From Methanobrevibacter sp. (lineage in GTDB: Archaea > Methanobacteriota > Methanobacteria > Methanobacteriales > Methanobacteriaceae), in assembly GCF_030539665.1 (NCBI RefSeq), contig NZ_JAUNXR010000001.1, positions 100,667-164,666 of the forward strand: a DNA stretch of 64,000 nucleotides. Direction: 5' to 3'. The position numbers and the translations under genes were made by a program. Position 1 is the first letter of the stretch; the number at the start of each line of letters is the position of its first letter. Of this stretch, positions 26,047-36,513 are shown piece by piece. Under the pieces are notes generated by a model. It did not search any database, had not been told where the DNA came from, and worked only from the letters and a program-made list of their open reading frames with translations.

Positions 26047-27614
26047 TTGTACTAATAGATAATTATGATAGCTTCTCTTATAATTTATATCAATTGATAG
26101 GGGAAATTAATCAGGACATAAAGGTTTTTAGAAATGATAAGGTAACATTAAATGAAATCAGGGATTTAAATCCCGAGGCGATTATTTTATCACCGGGCCC
26201 TGGAAGGCCTGAGGATGCGGGAATCTGCATAGATGTTGTAAAGGAATTTGCAGGAGATATACCAATTCTTGGAGTTTGTTTGGGACATCAAGCAATTTGT
26301 GCTGCTTTTGGAGGAAACATAACCTATGCCGATAAATTGATGCATGGAAAATCCTCAATCATATCTTTTGATGAGGGAGATGAACTTTTCAAAAATCTTG
26401 AATCACCAATAACAGTTGGAAGATATCACTCCTTAAGTTTAAAAGATGAAATTCCTGAAGAGTTGGAAGTAATTTCTACAAGTGATGATGGGGAGATAAT
26501 GGCTGTTAGACATAAGCAATTCCCAGTATATGGCCTTCAATTTCATCCGGAATCCATTTTAACTCCTGATGGCCTTACAATTGTTAAGAATTTCCTTGGA
26601 GACTATACAATCAATAAGTGTATTTCAAAACTTGCAGAAGGTGAAGATTTAACTTATCGCGAAGCCTACAAGTCAATGGATGAAATAATGAGTGGAAAGG
26701 CTAGCGAAATTGAAATCAGTAGCTATTTGACAGCATTATCTATTAAAGGAGAAACAATTGAAGAAATTTCTGCATCTGCTGAAGCAATGAGAAATCATGC
26801 ATTAAAATTTGAAACAGATTTGGATGTTTTGGAGATTGTAGGAACAGGTGGAGATAAATCAAATAGTTTTAACATTTCCACAACATCATCAATCATAATA
26901 TCTGCTGCAGGTGTTCCAATAACCAAACATGGAAATCGTTCTGCATCAAGCAAATGTGGAGCTGCAGATGTTCTGGAAGAACTTGGTGTAAACATTTATT
27001 TGGGTCCTGAGGAAAGCTTGGAAGTTTTCAATGAAGCCAATATTTGTTTCCTATTTGCACAAACATATCATAAGGCAATGAAACATGTGGCAAATGTAAG
27101 ATCCCAGCTTGGAATCAAAACTATTTTTAATATTCTAGGACCTCTTACAAATCCTGCAAATGCAAAAAATCAAGTTTTAGGCGTTTATTCAGAAGAACTT
27201 GTAGAACCATTAGCCAATGTACTTTTGAATTTGGGAATCAAATCAGCTATGGTTGTATATGGTCAGGATTGCTTAGATGAAATTTCAATATCTGATAAAA
27301 CAACTGTCTGTGAAATAAAAGATTCTGAAATAAGTAAATATGAAATATCTCCAGAGGATTTTGGAATTCCTTTAGCTAAAAAACAGGATATTGTAGGTGG
27401 GGATGCAAAAACCAATGCAGAAATCACTTTAAATATTCTTAAAGGTAAAAAAGGACCTCAAAGGGATGCCGTATTGATGAATTCTGCAGCGGGGTTATAC
27501 ACTGCAGGCAAAGTGGATTCATTAGATGAAGGAATCAGACTCGCAGAGGAAATAATTGATTCAGGCAAGGCTTTAGAACAGTTAAACAAATTTATTAAAC
27601 TTACTAATGATTAA
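26043..27614 (+). CDS. trpGD: Fused anthranilate synthase glutaminase / anthranilate phosphoribosyltransferase TrpGD
   Basis: 523 aa bifunctional protein. Residues 1-190 are the class I glutaminase TrpG (SPGPGRPEDAG, nucleophile Cys in GVCLGHQAI, and FHPES). Residues from about 195 are TrpD, which transfers phosphoribose to anthranilate. TrpD is seen in the PRPP/metal loop GTGGDKSNSFNISTTSS and in HGNRSASSKCGAADVLEELG. The fusion is in one uninterrupted frame with no sign of a frameshift. TrpGD fusions are known from enterobacteria, whereas Methanothermobacter has separate trpG and trpD. Translation is coupled at both ends. Confidence 0.95.
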   Translation: MIVLIDNYDSFSYNLYQLIGEINQDIKVFRNDKVTLNEIRDLNPEAIILSPGPGRPEDAGICIDVVKEFAGDIPILGVCLGHQAICAAFGGNITYADKLMHGKSSIISFDEGDELFKNLESPITVGRYHSLSLKDEIPEELEVISTSDDGEIMAVRHKQFPVYGLQFHPESILTPDGLTIVKNFLGDYTINKCISKLAEGEDLTYREAYKSMDEIMSGKASEIEISSYLTALSIKGETIEEISASAEAMRNHALKFETDLDVLEIVGTGGDKSNSFNISTTSSIIISAAGVPITKHGNRSASSKCGAADVLEELGVNIYLGPEESLEVFNEANICFLFAQTYHKAMKHVANVRSQLGIKTIFNILGPLTNPANAKNQVLGVYSEELVEPLANVLLNLGIKSAMVVYGQDCLDEISISDKTTVCEIKDSEISKYEISPEDFGIPLAKKQDIVGGDAKTNAEITLNILKGKKGPQRDAVLMNSAAGLYTAGKVDSLDEGIRLAEEIIDSGKALEQLNKFIKLTND

Positions 27615-28380
27615 TATGTTGGCAAAGATAACTGAAAAAACAAAAGAAAGAATGAGTGGAAAGTCTTTGGAAGAAATAAAAGAAAAGGTCGCTGACCTGG
27701 AGATTAATAAAGATTTTCCTTTTGAAAAGGCATTGAAGGATAAACCTATAGCGATTATTAGTGAGGTTAAAAGAGCATCACCCTCTAAAGGTCTGATTGC
27801 AGAGGATTTTGATTATTTGACTATTGCAAAAGAGTATGAAAGTGCAGGAGTATCAGCAATTTCTGTTCTAACAGAACCTTTTTTCTTTCAGGGATCAAAT
27901 GAAATTCTAAAAGAAATTTCTGAAAACGTATCAACTCCTCTTTTAAGAAAAGACTTTACAATAAATCTGTACATGATTTATGAAGCAAAGCTTATTGGAG
28001 CATCAGCCATTCTATTGATTGTAAGCATTTTGGATGATAGTCAACTTAAAGAATATCTTGAACTTGCAGACAGTTTAGGTCTTTCAGCTATTGTTGAAAC
28101 ACATGACAAGGATGAAATCGAAAGGGCTTTAAATGCTGGTGCAAGAATAATTGGTGTTAATAATCGTAATCTAAAGGATTTTACGGTGGATATTAATAAT
28201 TCAGTTAATCTAAGAAAAAATGTTCCTAAAGACATCATATTTATCTCAGAAAGCGGAATTAAAACTCCCGATGATGTTAAGGTTTTGAAAGAAAATGATG
28301 TGGATGCAGTTTTAATCGGGGAAACTTTAATGAGATCAAATGATAAGGCTACTTTAATAGAGGAGCTTAAAAATGGTTAA
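27607..28380 (+). CDS. trpC: Indole-3-glycerol phosphate synthase TrpC
   Basis: 257 aa TIM barrel that closes the indole ring of CdRP. Diagnostic segments are ISEVKRASPSKG (active-site Lys), SVLTEPFFFQGS, LLRKDFTI, the Asn-Arg turn IGVNNRNLKDF and ISESGIKTPDDV. The ATG at 27607 overlaps the trpGD stop by eight bases. A second ATG at 27616 (MLAKITEK) just past the stop is an alternative start. It overlaps trpF by eight bases at its 3' end. Confidence 0.95.
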   Translation: MINMLAKITEKTKERMSGKSLEEIKEKVADLEINKDFPFEKALKDKPIAIISEVKRASPSKGLIAEDFDYLTIAKEYESAGVSAISVLTEPFFFQGSNEILKEISENVSTPLLRKDFTINLYMIYEAKLIGASAILLIVSILDDSQLKEYLELADSLGLSAIVETHDKDEIERALNAGARIIGVNNRNLKDFTVDINNSVNLRKNVPKDIIFISESGIKTPDDVKVLKENDVDAVLIGETLMRSNDKATLIEELKNG

Positions 28381-28972
28381 AATAAAGATTTGTGGCCTTA
28401 GACGTCGGGAGGACATTGAGATAATCAATAAATATGCTCCAGATTATATTGGTTTTGTATTTGCTGAAAGTAAAAGGCAGATTGATTTTGAAACTGCAAA
28501 ACAACTCAAATCTTTTTTAAAGGTAAAAATACCTGTTGTAGGAGTATTTGTTGATGCCGAAATTGAAGATATTCTAAATCTTTATAGAAATGATGTAATT
28601 GATATGGCTCAGTTACATGGAAATGAAAATGAGCAGTACATATCTAAATTGAAGGAATTGGAACCAAGTTTGAAATTGATTAAGGCCATTGAAATTAAAG
28701 AAGATGGAAATCTGGAAGAATATGAAGAATTAGATGTTGATTATTTGCTTTTGGATAGTGGTAAAGGGAGCGGAAAAACTTTTAATTGGGATTTAATAAA
28801 TAAAAATATTGGTAAGGACTTTTTTTTAGCTGGTGGGCTAAACAGCAATAATATTAAAAGCGCCATTGATGAATTCCATCCTTATGCTATTGATTTAAGC
28901 AGTGGTGTTGAAGTTAACGGTTATAAAAATGAAGAAAAAATCAGAGAAGTAATGGAGGTTAAAAATGAATAA
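28373..28972 (+). CDS. trpF: Phosphoribosylanthranilate isomerase TrpF
   Basis: 199 aa TIM barrel carrying out the Amadori rearrangement of PRA to CdRP. Visible are the catalytic Cys in [13 protein letters not shown], the strand [14 protein letters not shown], the phosphate loops [14 protein letters not shown] and [11 protein letters not shown], and the C-terminal [13 protein letters not shown]. The catalytic Asp is in LLDSGKG. It has eight-base overlaps with trpC upstream and trpB downstream. Confidence 0.95.
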   Translation: MVKIKICGLRRREDIEIINKYAPDYIGFVFAESKRQIDFETAKQLKSFLKVKIPVVGVFVDAEIEDILNLYRNDVIDMAQLHGNENEQYISKLKELEPSLKLIKAIEIKEDGNLEEYEELDVDYLLLDSGKGSGKTFNWDLINKNIGKDFFLAGGLNSNNIKSAIDEFHPYAIDLSSGVEVNGYKNEEKIREVMEVKNE

Positions 28973-30155
28973 ATGTGATGGTAGATTCGGGGAATATGGT
29001 GGTCAGTACATTTCCGAAACTTTAATGAATGAATTGCTATATTTGGAAGAACAGTATTATAAGTTCATGGAAGATCCTGAGTTTGTAGAAGAGCTAAATA
29101 CACTTTTAAAGGAATATGCGGGAAGGCCGTCTTTGCTATATTATGCGGAAAGAATGACAAAGGATCTTAGTGGAGCTAAAATATACCTTAAACGTGAAGA
29201 TTTAAATCATACAGGTGCTCATAAAATTAACAACGTATTGGGACAGGTTTTGCTTGCAAAGAAGATGGGTAAAACTCGTGTTATTGCAGAAACTGGTGCT
29301 GGACAGCATGGTGTTGCAACAGCTACTGCTGCAGCCCTCTTGGATATGGAATGTGAAGTGTTCATGGGCGAGGTAGACACAGAACGTCAGGCATTAAATG
29401 TTTATAGGATGGAATTGTTGGGAGCCAAGGTTCATCCAGTTAAAACAGGTACAAGAACCCTTAAAGATGCTGTAAATGATGCATTCAGGGAATGGATTGC
29501 AAGAATTGATGATACAAATTATGTTATTGGTTCAACAATGGGGCCTCATCCATTTCCAATGATGGTTCGTGATTTCCAAGCTATTATCAGTGAGGAAATT
29601 AAAGAACAATTGCTTGAAAAAGAAGGAAAACTCCCAACTGCAGTATTGGCATGTGTTGGTGGTGGAAGCAATGCGATGGGTGCATTCTACAACTTCATAG
29701 AGGATGAGGATGTAAGATTAATTGGCTGTGAAGCTGGAGGAAAAGGAATTGATACTCCCTATAATGCTGCTGCCCTTACAAAAGGCCAGATTGGAATATT
29801 CCATGGTATGAAATCCATTTTCAATCAAACCAATTCTGGTCAAATCTCAGAGGTCTATTCAGTGTCTGCAGGACTGGACTATCCGGGGGTAGGGCCAGAA
29901 CATGCACATTTGAGAGATATCAAAAGAGCTGAATATGTTCCAGTAACTGATGAGGAAGCAGTTCAGGCTTTCGAATACCTGTCTAAAATGGAAGGGATAA
30001 TTCCAGCTATTGAAAGTTCACATGCAGTGGCTCATGCTATGAAAATAGCTCCAGAAATGGATAAGGATGATATTATTGTAGTTAATTTATCTGGAAGAGG
30101 AGATAAGGACGTTGCATCAATTGCAAGATATAGGGGAGTTGAATTATATGAGTAA
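28965..30155 (+). CDS. trpB: Tryptophan synthase beta chain TrpB
   Basis: 396 aa PLP enzyme joining indole and serine. The PLP lysine is in HTGAHKINN, the indole-site Glu in [13 protein letters not shown], the phosphate-binding loop is VGGGSNAMG and the C-terminal segment is NLSGRGDKD. The length and the ETGAGQ motif mark the classical TrpB1 type, which works with TrpA. It starts inside the last eight bases of trpF and ends inside the start of trpA. Confidence 0.97.
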   Translation: MNKCDGRFGEYGGQYISETLMNELLYLEEQYYKFMEDPEFVEELNTLLKEYAGRPSLLYYAERMTKDLSGAKIYLKREDLNHTGAHKINNVLGQVLLAKKMGKTRVIAETGAGQHGVATATAAALLDMECEVFMGEVDTERQALNVYRMELLGAKVHPVKTGTRTLKDAVNDAFREWIARIDDTNYVIGSTMGPHPFPMMVRDFQAIISEEIKEQLLEKEGKLPTAVLACVGGGSNAMGAFYNFIEDEDVRLIGCEAGGKGIDTPYNAAALTKGQIGIFHGMKSIFNQTNSGQISEVYSVSAGLDYPGVGPEHAHLRDIKRAEYVPVTDEEAVQAFEYLSKMEGIIPAIESSHAVAHAMKIAPEMDKDDIIVVNLSGRGDKDVASIARYRGVELYE

Positions 30156-30921
30156 AATTAAAAACGCTTTTGAAAATGGAACTGCATTCATAGGATTTTT
30201 AACTGCAGGCGATCCCGACCTTGATAAAACAGTTGAATTTATTTTGGCAATGGAAGAGGCAGGCTGTGATTTGATAGAAATTGGAATTCCGTTTTCAGAT
30301 CCGATGGCCGAGGGTGTTGTAATTCAAGAAGCTAATGTTCGTGCTTTAAAGAATAATGTAACTACAGATGACGTTTTTGAAGTTATAAGAAGAGTACGTG
30401 AAAAATCGGATGTTCCTCTTGTATTTTTAACATACATTAATCCAGTATTCTTTTACGGTTATGAAGAATTCTTTAAAAAATGTGAGGAGTTGGGTGTTGA
30501 TGGAATAATCTCTCCGGACATTCCATTTGAAGAGAAGGATGAAATAGACCCAATCGCTAAAAAATATGGGGTTGACGTAATCTCCCTAATAGCTCCAACT
30601 TCCAAACAAAGAATTCAAATGATTGCGGAAAACGCATCTGGCTTTATATATGTCGTATCCTCTCTTGGAGTTACTGGAATGAGATCTGAAATCAAAACAG
30701 ATTTGGAGTCCATTATTGAAGACATTAGGGAAGTAACAGACATTCCTGTTGCTGTTGGTTTTGGTATTAACACTCCAGAACAATCTGCAGAAATTTCCAA
30801 ATATTCTGATGGTGTCATTGTAGGCAGTGCCATTGTTAAAATAATTGAAGAATATGGTGCAGATGCAACAGAGCCATTAAAAGAATATGTCAAATCAATG
30901 AAAGAAGCGGCTAACAGGTAG
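30148..30921 (+). CDS. trpA: Tryptophan synthase alpha chain TrpA
   Basis: 257 aa TIM barrel cleaving indole-3-glycerol phosphate to indole. The catalytic Glu and Asp are in [16 protein letters not shown]. Further elements are the flexible loop [23 protein letters not shown] and the phosphate site [10 protein letters not shown] and IVGSAIVK. The frame extends upstream to 30112 inside trpB, but [11 protein letters not shown] at 30148 follows GGGGAG and gives the eight-base overlap seen throughout this operon. It is the last trp gene. Confidence 0.96.
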   Translation: MSKIKNAFENGTAFIGFLTAGDPDLDKTVEFILAMEEAGCDLIEIGIPFSDPMAEGVVIQEANVRALKNNVTTDDVFEVIRRVREKSDVPLVFLTYINPVFFYGYEEFFKKCEELGVDGIISPDIPFEEKDEIDPIAKKYGVDVISLIAPTSKQRIQMIAENASGFIYVVSSLGVTGMRSEIKTDLESIIEDIREVTDIPVAVGFGINTPEQSAEISKYSDGVIVGSAIVKIIEEYGADATEPLKEYVKSMKEAANR

Positions 30922-31024
30922 AAATATTTTTAATTTTTAGCCTAAACGGTTAAATAAAAAAAATATATATAATAATAAAATTAAAAATATATGTATTTAT
31001 TAATCATTAACTTAGAGGATTATT

Positions 31025-31759
31025 ATGTTCAAAGCAGAGTTAAGCGATTCTAGTATTTTAAAAACAAGTTTTGATGCTATTTCATCCATTGTTGATGAAG
31101 TACAAATCCAAACTGATAGTGAGGGCATGAGATTAGATGCTCTAGACCGTAGTCACATAACATTTGTACATTTAGAACTTAATGTGGATTTATTTGATGA
31201 ATATATCTGTGATGAGCCTGAAAAAATCAATATTGATACTGATGAATTTATGAGGGTACTTAAACGTTCTAAATCAAATGATAGAGTTTTAATGGCTGTA
31301 GAGGAAGGTAATTTTGTTATTACTTTTGATGGTGAAGCTACTAGAACATTTAAAATTAGATTGATTGATATAGAATATGATAATCCAGCACCTCCACAAC
31401 TTCAACATCCAACCAACTTTGAAGTGCCATTTAGCTTACTTAAAGATTCAATCAACGATATTGAAATCTTTTCTGACAAGATACGCTTACAAGTTGATGA
31501 GGAAAAATTTACTGCATCTGCTGATGGTGAATTTGGAGACGCAAGTGTGGAATATATCCATGGTGAGGAAATAGACGAAGTTGCGAAGTCATCATTTTCC
31601 TTAGATAAAATTAGAGAAATGCTCAAAGCAGACAAATTCTCAGATGTAGCTGAAATTAGTCTTGGAACTGATATGCCTTTAGGTCTTTCACTTAAAATGG
31701 TGACTGGTGATGGTAAACTCAGCTTTTTACTAGCTCCAAGACTCGAAACAGAAGATTAA
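31025..31759 (+). CDS. pcn: DNA polymerase sliding clamp PCNA
   Basis: 244 aa, the usual archaeal PCNA length; homotrimeric ring that tethers DNA polymerases, Fen1 and ligase to DNA. It has typical early segments ([19 protein letters not shown]), the interdomain connector region around [16 protein letters not shown] and the C-terminal [24 protein letters not shown] precedes the ATG. GINS51 follows 53 bp later, a pairing of replication genes. Confidence 0.96.
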   Translation: MFKAELSDSSILKTSFDAISSIVDEVQIQTDSEGMRLDALDRSHITFVHLELNVDLFDEYICDEPEKINIDTDEFMRVLKRSKSNDRVLMAVEEGNFVITFDGEATRTFKIRLIDIEYDNPAPPQLQHPTNFEVPFSLLKDSINDIEIFSDKIRLQVDEEKFTASADGEFGDASVEYIHGEEIDEVAKSSFSLDKIREMLKADKFSDVAEISLGTDMPLGLSLKMVTGDGKLSFLLAPRLETED

Positions 31760-31812
31760 ATTAATTTTTATCTTCTAACTTTTTTTTATTATTTTTTAAG
31801 AGATGATAAGAA

Positions 31813-32679
31813 GTGGACCAATTTTATCAAATGTTACGACAAATACAGAAAAAGGAACGTAAGAGTTCTACTTTAGCTCGTGTTGAAGAAACTTTTTATC
31901 AGGATATTCATAAGTATTTAGCAAAGCTTAGAGAGTCTGTTGGAACAGATTTCTTTGCTGATGAATATAAATTAATTAAGGATACTCAAATGGTAGCTAC
32001 TGAAATCTGTGAAAGAAGGGAGCATAAGATTACCGATGCTGCAGTTGTTAATATTCACAGGTCTTATCATTTGTTTACAGGAAAACCTAAGTTTGATTTG
32101 ATAGACACCACTCCATTGAATCTGACTCCTGAGGAAGAGCAGTTCTATTTTTCCTTGCTTGACGCTTTGAAAGATCATAGGAACAACATTTCTTTATCTG
32201 ATTTTACTGAGGACGAAGATGGGAAGAATGTTAAAAAAAGGACTTTTAATACTCAGGCTGATGAAGCTCAAAAGGAAATCCCCTTGGATGTGGAGGTAGA
32301 AGAGCCAAAAAAGGATATTGAAACTCCTGTGGATGAATCTAAAGGAGATGAAACTTTAGATCGCTTAGATGAAATTTCAAATGCTCGTGTTATTAAAGAT
32401 GAAAAACGAGAACCTATAGAAAAGCAAATTAACAAACAGGAAGATGAGGAATTCAAAGCTTTATATGACGATAGAAACGAATTTGTTGATTTGGAATCTA
32501 AAAAATTAGCTAAAGAAAGTGAATTAGTAAATTTGCTTATTTTTGATGAGATAGGTCCTATTGTTGGTGTTGATGAAGTCTGTTATGGTCCTTTTAATCC
32601 GCAGGATATTGTTGTCATGCCTAAAATCAATGCAATGATTTTTGTTAAAAATCGTAAGGGCCGTATTTTAAAAATCTAG
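31813..32679 (+). CDS. GINS complex subunit GINS51
   Basis: 288 aa with the Gins51 order: a helical A domain (about 1-125, FYQMLRQIQKKERKSS) and a long acidic low-complexity linker (about 135-230). A small B domain closes the C-terminus, reading IGPIVGVDEVCYGPFNPQDIVVMPKINAMIFVKN. GINS bridges the MCM helicase and its partners at the replication fork. The start is GTG at 31813. The upstream GAGATGAT is the ribosome binding site, and its ATG is out of frame. The linker is longer than the domains need and highly charged. Confidence 0.85.
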   Translation: MDQFYQMLRQIQKKERKSSTLARVEETFYQDIHKYLAKLRESVGTDFFADEYKLIKDTQMVATEICERREHKITDAAVVNIHRSYHLFTGKPKFDLIDTTPLNLTPEEEQFYFSLLDALKDHRNNISLSDFTEDEDGKNVKKRTFNTQADEAQKEIPLDVEVEEPKKDIETPVDESKGDETLDRLDEISNARVIKDEKREPIEKQINKQEDEEFKALYDDRNEFVDLESKKLAKESELVNLLIFDEIGPIVGVDEVCYGPFNPQDIVVMPKINAMIFVKNRKGRILKI

Positions 32680-32938
32680 TTTAGCCATAATCTTTCAAAT
32701 GTTTTTTTTTTGAAAACTGTTTGAATGGATCCATTGCTATTAATACCAATATTTAAATATTAATAATTAACATATATAATAAATGTCTATTTATAATATT
32801 AAAAAAATTATTTTTTTAATTTTGGATTTTTGCTTTTAGTAAACTTGACCAGTTACTTAAAAGTTTTATCTCTAATTTGTAAGATTTTTAATTAGATAAA
32901 TTTGTAAATAGATTAATACTTATTTATGGTGAAAAAAT

Positions 32939-33217
32939 ATGAAAATACCAAAAGAAAAAAGAACTTACTGTCCACATTGTAAAAGACACACAATGCACGA
33001 AGTACATACTGCTAAAAAAAGAAAAGCTAGTGAGTTAAAATGGGGACAAAGACAATTCAGACGTGTAACTGCTGGATACAGAGGTTACCCAAGGCCTTTA
33101 CCTGCTGGAAACAAACCTGTTAAAAAATTAGATTTAAGATTAAAATGTAAAGAATGTGGTAAATCACACATCAAACAATCTTTCAGAACTGGTAAACCAG
33201 AATTTGTAGCAAAATAG
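32939..33217 (+). CDS. rpl44e: 50S ribosomal protein L44e
   Basis: 92 aa, full length. It has two CxxC zinc pairs, CPHCKRHT and CKECGKSH, and the conserved KWGQRQFRR and YPRPLP region. It is the first gene of the widely conserved euryarchaeal cluster L44e-S27e-aIF2alpha-Nop10-PAC2. Preceded by GGTGAAAAAAT. The 259 bp upstream contain only AT-rich DNA with TATA-like stretches; I see no other element there. Confidence 0.97.
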   Translation: MKIPKEKRTYCPHCKRHTMHEVHTAKKRKASELKWGQRQFRRVTAGYRGYPRPLPAGNKPVKKLDLRLKCKECGKSHIKQSFRTGKPEFVAK

Positions 33218-33226
33218 GTGATTGAT

Positions 33227-33406
33227 ATGGTTAGTAAAGGTAGAGGAAACTTTTTAAAAGTAAAATGTTTAGATTGTGACAATGAACAAGTAATATTTGA
33301 TCGTGCTGCTTCTGATGTAAAATGTATTATTTGTGGTAAAACCATTGTCAAATCCCGAGGCGGAAAAGCTAAAATTATGGCACATATTGATAAAGTATTA
33401 AACTAA
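33227..33406 (+). CDS. rps27e: 30S ribosomal protein S27e
   Basis: 59 aa zinc-ribbon ribosomal protein. It has CLDCDN and CIICGKT as its two CxxC knuckles, and KGRGNFLKVKC at the start. The longest frame opens at a GTG (33218) that is part of the ribosome binding site AGGTGAT, so the ATG at 33227 is the correct start. It follows L44e by 9 bp. Confidence 0.96.
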   Translation: MVSKGRGNFLKVKCLDCDNEQVIFDRAASDVKCIICGKTIVKSRGGKAKIMAHIDKVLN

Positions 33407-33457
33407 ATTCACTTTTAGTTTATTTTATCCTTTTTTTATTTTTATTTTGGTGATTAG

Positions 33458-34252
33458 ATGGTAAGAAAAAATCAAGAATGGCCTGATGAAGGAGAACTTA
33501 TTGTTGGTACTGTTTATAAAGTTCTTAATTATGGGGCTTTCGTAAAACTGGAAGAATATTATGGTAAGGAAGCTTTTATTCATATTTCTGAAGTATCTTC
33601 TGGTTGGGTTAAAAACATTAGAGATCATGTAAGAGAAAACCAAAAAATTGTATCTCGTGTTTTAAGAGTTAACCCTAAAAAAGGGCATGTTGATGCTTCT
33701 TTAAAAAGAATTAGGGAAGACCAAAGAACTAAAAAGATTCAGCAATGGAAAATAGAGCAAAAAGCTGAAAAATTCTTAGAATTAGTCGCCAAATCTTTAG
33801 ATAAGAATTTGGACACTGCTTATGATGAAGTCGGTTATCAGTTGATGGATATCTTTGGTGATATCTATGGTGCTTTTGAAACTGCTGCTGACGAAGGTGT
33901 TGAATCTCTTACAGAAGAAGGAATTGACCAAGAATGGGCTGAAGCTATTACTGAAGTAGCTAAAAAGAATATCACACCTCCAGAAGTTCATATTAGCGGT
34001 TATGTTGATATCAAAACTTTTGTACCTAATGGTGTTGAAGTTATTATTGATGCTCTTAAACAAGCTGAAGATAATGGTGATGAAGAAGAGGAAATTACTG
34101 TACAATGTGTTGGTGCTCCAAGATATAGGATTACAGTAAAATCATCTGATTATATTTTAGCTGAAAAAGCTTTAAAAGCTGCATCCGATAGATGTATTGC
34201 TAGAATCGAAGAATCTGGTGGTACTGGTTCCTTTTTAAGAGAATTGGAATAA
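33458..34252 (+). CDS. eif2a: Translation initiation factor aIF2 subunit alpha
   Basis: 264 aa. The N-terminal S1 domain ([26 protein letters not shown], then ISEVSSG) is followed by the helical middle domain and a C-terminal alpha/beta domain ([25 protein letters not shown] split by the acidic loop). With the beta and gamma subunits it brings initiator tRNA to the ribosome; the initiator tRNA gene is also in this window near 54.3 kb. GGTGATTAG is the ribosome binding site. It is followed by nop10. Confidence 0.96.
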   Translation: MVRKNQEWPDEGELIVGTVYKVLNYGAFVKLEEYYGKEAFIHISEVSSGWVKNIRDHVRENQKIVSRVLRVNPKKGHVDASLKRIREDQRTKKIQQWKIEQKAEKFLELVAKSLDKNLDTAYDEVGYQLMDIFGDIYGAFETAADEGVESLTEEGIDQEWAEAITEVAKKNITPPEVHISGYVDIKTFVPNGVEVIIDALKQAEDNGDEEEEITVQCVGAPRYRITVKSSDYILAEKALKAASDRCIARIEESGGTGSFLRELE

Positions 34253-34282
34253 TTCTATTAATTTTTTATGGGGTCTTTTTCA

Positions 34283-34450
34283 ATGAAAATGAAAATGCAT
34301 AAATGTAATGAGTGTGGAATATATACACTTGAAGATAGCTGTCCGAAATGTGGCGGTCCATTACATGTAATTTATCCTCCCAAATTTTCTATTGAGGATA
34401 AGTATGGCAAGTATCGTCGTAAATTAAAAAAAGAAACCATGAATAAATAA
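34283..34450 (+). CDS. nop10: H/ACA ribonucleoprotein component Nop10
   Basis: About 55 aa. The N-terminal zinc ribbon has CNECGIYTLEDSCPKCGG, followed by the basic linker and tail (PPKFSIEDKYGKYRRKLKKE) that contacts Cbf5 in pseudouridylation complexes. An ATG at 34268 would add five residues, but family members begin close to the first Cys and GGGGT lies just upstream of 34283, so the internal ATG is preferred. Confidence 0.93.
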   Translation: MKMKMHKCNECGIYTLEDSCPKCGGPLHVIYPPKFSIEDKYGKYRRKLKKETMNK

Positions 34451-34473
34451 TTCTTTTTAAGGGAGATGAAAAA

Positions 34474-35241
34474 ATGAAATATACTGAAATTAACGTTTTA
34501 AAAGAAATAGAATTAATCAATCCTATTTTTATTGAAGCTCTTCCAGGTTTAGGCCATGTTGGAAAACTTGCTGCAGATCATATGATTGATGAGCTTGATG
34601 CAGTTAAATTTGCTGAGATCTACTCTCCAGCATTCCCACCACAAGTTTTTGTCGGTGATGACGGAATAATCGAAGATATGATTAATGAATTGTATTATAT
34701 TAAGGATCTTGGTGAAGATAATCTTGATGTAATCCTTCTTGTAGGAAATACTCAAGGATTGTCTCCAGAAGCTCAGTACACTATCTGTAAGGATATTTTG
34801 ATGTTTTTAGAACAGTTTGAAATATCTTCAATTTACACTCTTGGTGGTTTAGCTACTGGCCATCCTGTTGAAAATCCTAAGATTTATGGTGCTGCTACTT
34901 GTGAAGAAAACATTGAAAAATTAAAAGAAGTAGATATTATCATTAGATCCAATGATGGTGGAATTGTTGGTGCATCTGGGTTATTCTTAGGAATAGGTAA
35001 AAGATTAGGGTTAGATGGTTCTTGTTTAATGGGTGAAACAAGCGGTTACTTTATTGATGCGGAATCTGCTGAAGCAATGCTTGCCAAACTCACTGAACTT
35101 TTAAAATTCGAAATCAACACTGATAAACTTGATGAAAAAGCTAAAGAAATTCGTGAAATGTTAGAAAAAGCACAAAAAATGGAACACGAATTAATGAACA
35201 GGTCATCAAGTCCGGATGATGATTTGAGATATATAGGATAA
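34474..35241 (+). CDS. PAC2-family protein (proteasome assembly chaperone-like, PbaB)
   Basis: 255 aa of the PAC2 fold. FIEALPGLGHVGKLAADHMID is the usual nucleoside-phosphorylase-like N-terminal motif, TLGGLATGHPVENPKIYGAAT is conserved, and a C-terminal coiled coil (KLDEKAKEIREMLEKAQKMEHEL) ends the protein. Archaeal relatives PbaA and PbaB bind proteasome alpha subunits, and a precise role here is not proven. It is the last gene of the L44e cluster, with GGGAGATG before the start. Confidence 0.88.
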   Translation: MKYTEINVLKEIELINPIFIEALPGLGHVGKLAADHMIDELDAVKFAEIYSPAFPPQVFVGDDGIIEDMINELYYIKDLGEDNLDVILLVGNTQGLSPEAQYTICKDILMFLEQFEISSIYTLGGLATGHPVENPKIYGAATCEENIEKLKEVDIIIRSNDGGIVGASGLFLGIGKRLGLDGSCLMGETSGYFIDAESAEAMLAKLTELLKFEINTDKLDEKAKEIREMLEKAQKMEHELMNRSSSPDDDLRYIG

Positions 35242-35258
35242 AAGGTTTATTCAACCTT
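35242..35258 (+). terminator. Weak hairpin after the L44e cluster
   Basis: AAGGTT and AACCTT pair around loop TATTC and are followed by a T-rich run (ATCATTTTTTTC). It begins at the stop codon of the PAC2 gene. Confidence 0.45.
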
Positions 35259-35319
35259 CTATCATTTTTTTCTTATTTTAAACTAAATATTAATATACTT
35301 ATTTTTACTATCTTTATTT

Positions 35320-36513
35320 ATGTTAGTGAATGCTGATTTTCATGTTCATAGCTGTTTTTCAATGGCTAGTTCTAAAGATATGCTTATTAAGAATATGGCT
35401 CCAAAATCCAAATTAAAAGGTTTGCAGCTTTTAGGAACTGGAGATGCATTTCATCCTGGATGGCTCGACATTATTGAGGAGACAACAACCGAGACTAATG
35501 AGGGCATCTATTCATTTGATGATATGGATTTTGTTCTAACTACTGAAGTTGAGGGAAAGAATCGTATTCATCATTTAATTATTATTCCATCTTTAGATAT
35601 TGCTCGTGAAATTTCTGATAAACTCAAATCCAAAAATAAGAATACTGACGGTCGTCCAAGAGCGCCTTATACTGGTGCAGAACTTAGGGATTTGGTTAAG
35701 GAGTATGATTGTCTAATTGGTCCTGCTCATGCTTTTACTCCTTGGACTGGCATGTATAAACGTTTCAACAGTGTTTATGATTGTTATGAGGCCGAGCCTG
35801 ATTTTGTTGAACTGGGGTTGTCTGCAGATACTTTCATGGCGGATACTGTAGCTGAACTTAAGAACTTTACATTTCTTACAAACTCCGATGCTCATTCTCC
35901 ATGGCCTCATAGGTTAGGTCGTGAATTTAATCAAATAGAGTTTGAAGATATGTCATATTCATCCATTAAAAAGGCAATAAAACACCATGATGTTAAAGCA
36001 AATTATGGTATGATTCCTAACTTAGGCAAATATCACATGACTGCCTGTACTAAATGCTACAAATTGGTCGATCCATCAATTGCAAAGGAAAATAAAATGA
36101 AATGCAGCTGCGGGGGAACAATAAAGAAAGGAGTTGACTTCAGAATATCTGAAATTGCAGATTATAATGAACCGAAGCATCCTGATTTCAGGCCTCCATA
36201 TATCCATCTAATGCCTTTGGCAGAGCTCATTTCCTCTGTTTATGATAAGGGAGTAACCACAAAAACAGTTCAGGGCAAGTGGCAGGCATTAATAGATAGT
36301 TTTGGAACAGAAATCGATGTACTTATCAATACTCCGATTGAAGATATTGAAAAAGTAGATTCTTCCATTGCTCCAGGAATTGAAGGGTTTAGAAATAAAA
36401 CATTGGATATCATTCCTGGTGGTGGAGGCCAGTATGGGAAAATATCCTTTGACAAAAAACTAGAAAAAAGAGAAGAGGAGAGCTTAACCACTCTCGACTC
36501 ATTTAGCAAGTAA
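35320..36513 (+). CDS. Endonuclease Q (PHP-family nuclease for deaminated DNA)
   Basis: 397 aa. The PHP domain is clear from NADFHVHSCFSMASSKDM at the start, GTGDAFHPGW, GPAHAFTPWTGMYKRF and FLTNSDAHSPWPHRLG, which supply the metal-binding His and Asp. A zinc finger (CTKCYKLVDP, then MKCSCGG) and a helical C-terminal part follow. This matches EndoQ of Thermococcales and some methanogens, which nicks DNA 5' of uracil or hypoxanthine. A TATA-like element (TTAATATACTTA) lies about 26 bases upstream and there is no Shine-Dalgarno sequence, so the mRNA may be leaderless. Its 3' end overlaps the convergent metal ATPase gene by 15 bases. Confidence 0.87.
   Translation: MLVNADFHVHSCFSMASSKDMLIKNMAPKSKLKGLQLLGTGDAFHPGWLDIIEETTTETNEGIYSFDDMDFVLTTEVEGKNRIHHLIIIPSLDIAREISDKLKSKNKNTDGRPRAPYTGAELRDLVKEYDCLIGPAHAFTPWTGMYKRFNSVYDCYEAEPDFVELGLSADTFMADTVAELKNFTFLTNSDAHSPWPHRLGREFNQIEFEDMSYSSIKKAIKHHDVKANYGMIPNLGKYHMTACTKCYKLVDPSIAKENKMKCSCGGTIKKGVDFRISEIADYNEPKHPDFRPPYIHLMPLAELISSVYDKGVTTKTVQGKWQALIDSFGTEIDVLINTPIEDIEKVDSSIAPGIEGFRNKTLDIIPGGGGQYGKISFDKKLEKREEESLTTLDSFSK

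Noticed and set aside
26043..27614. Assembly frameshift producing the trpGD fusion
   Set aside because: The frame is continuous through the junction with a plausible linker and no stop remnants or lost ribosome binding site, so a real fusion is more likely.
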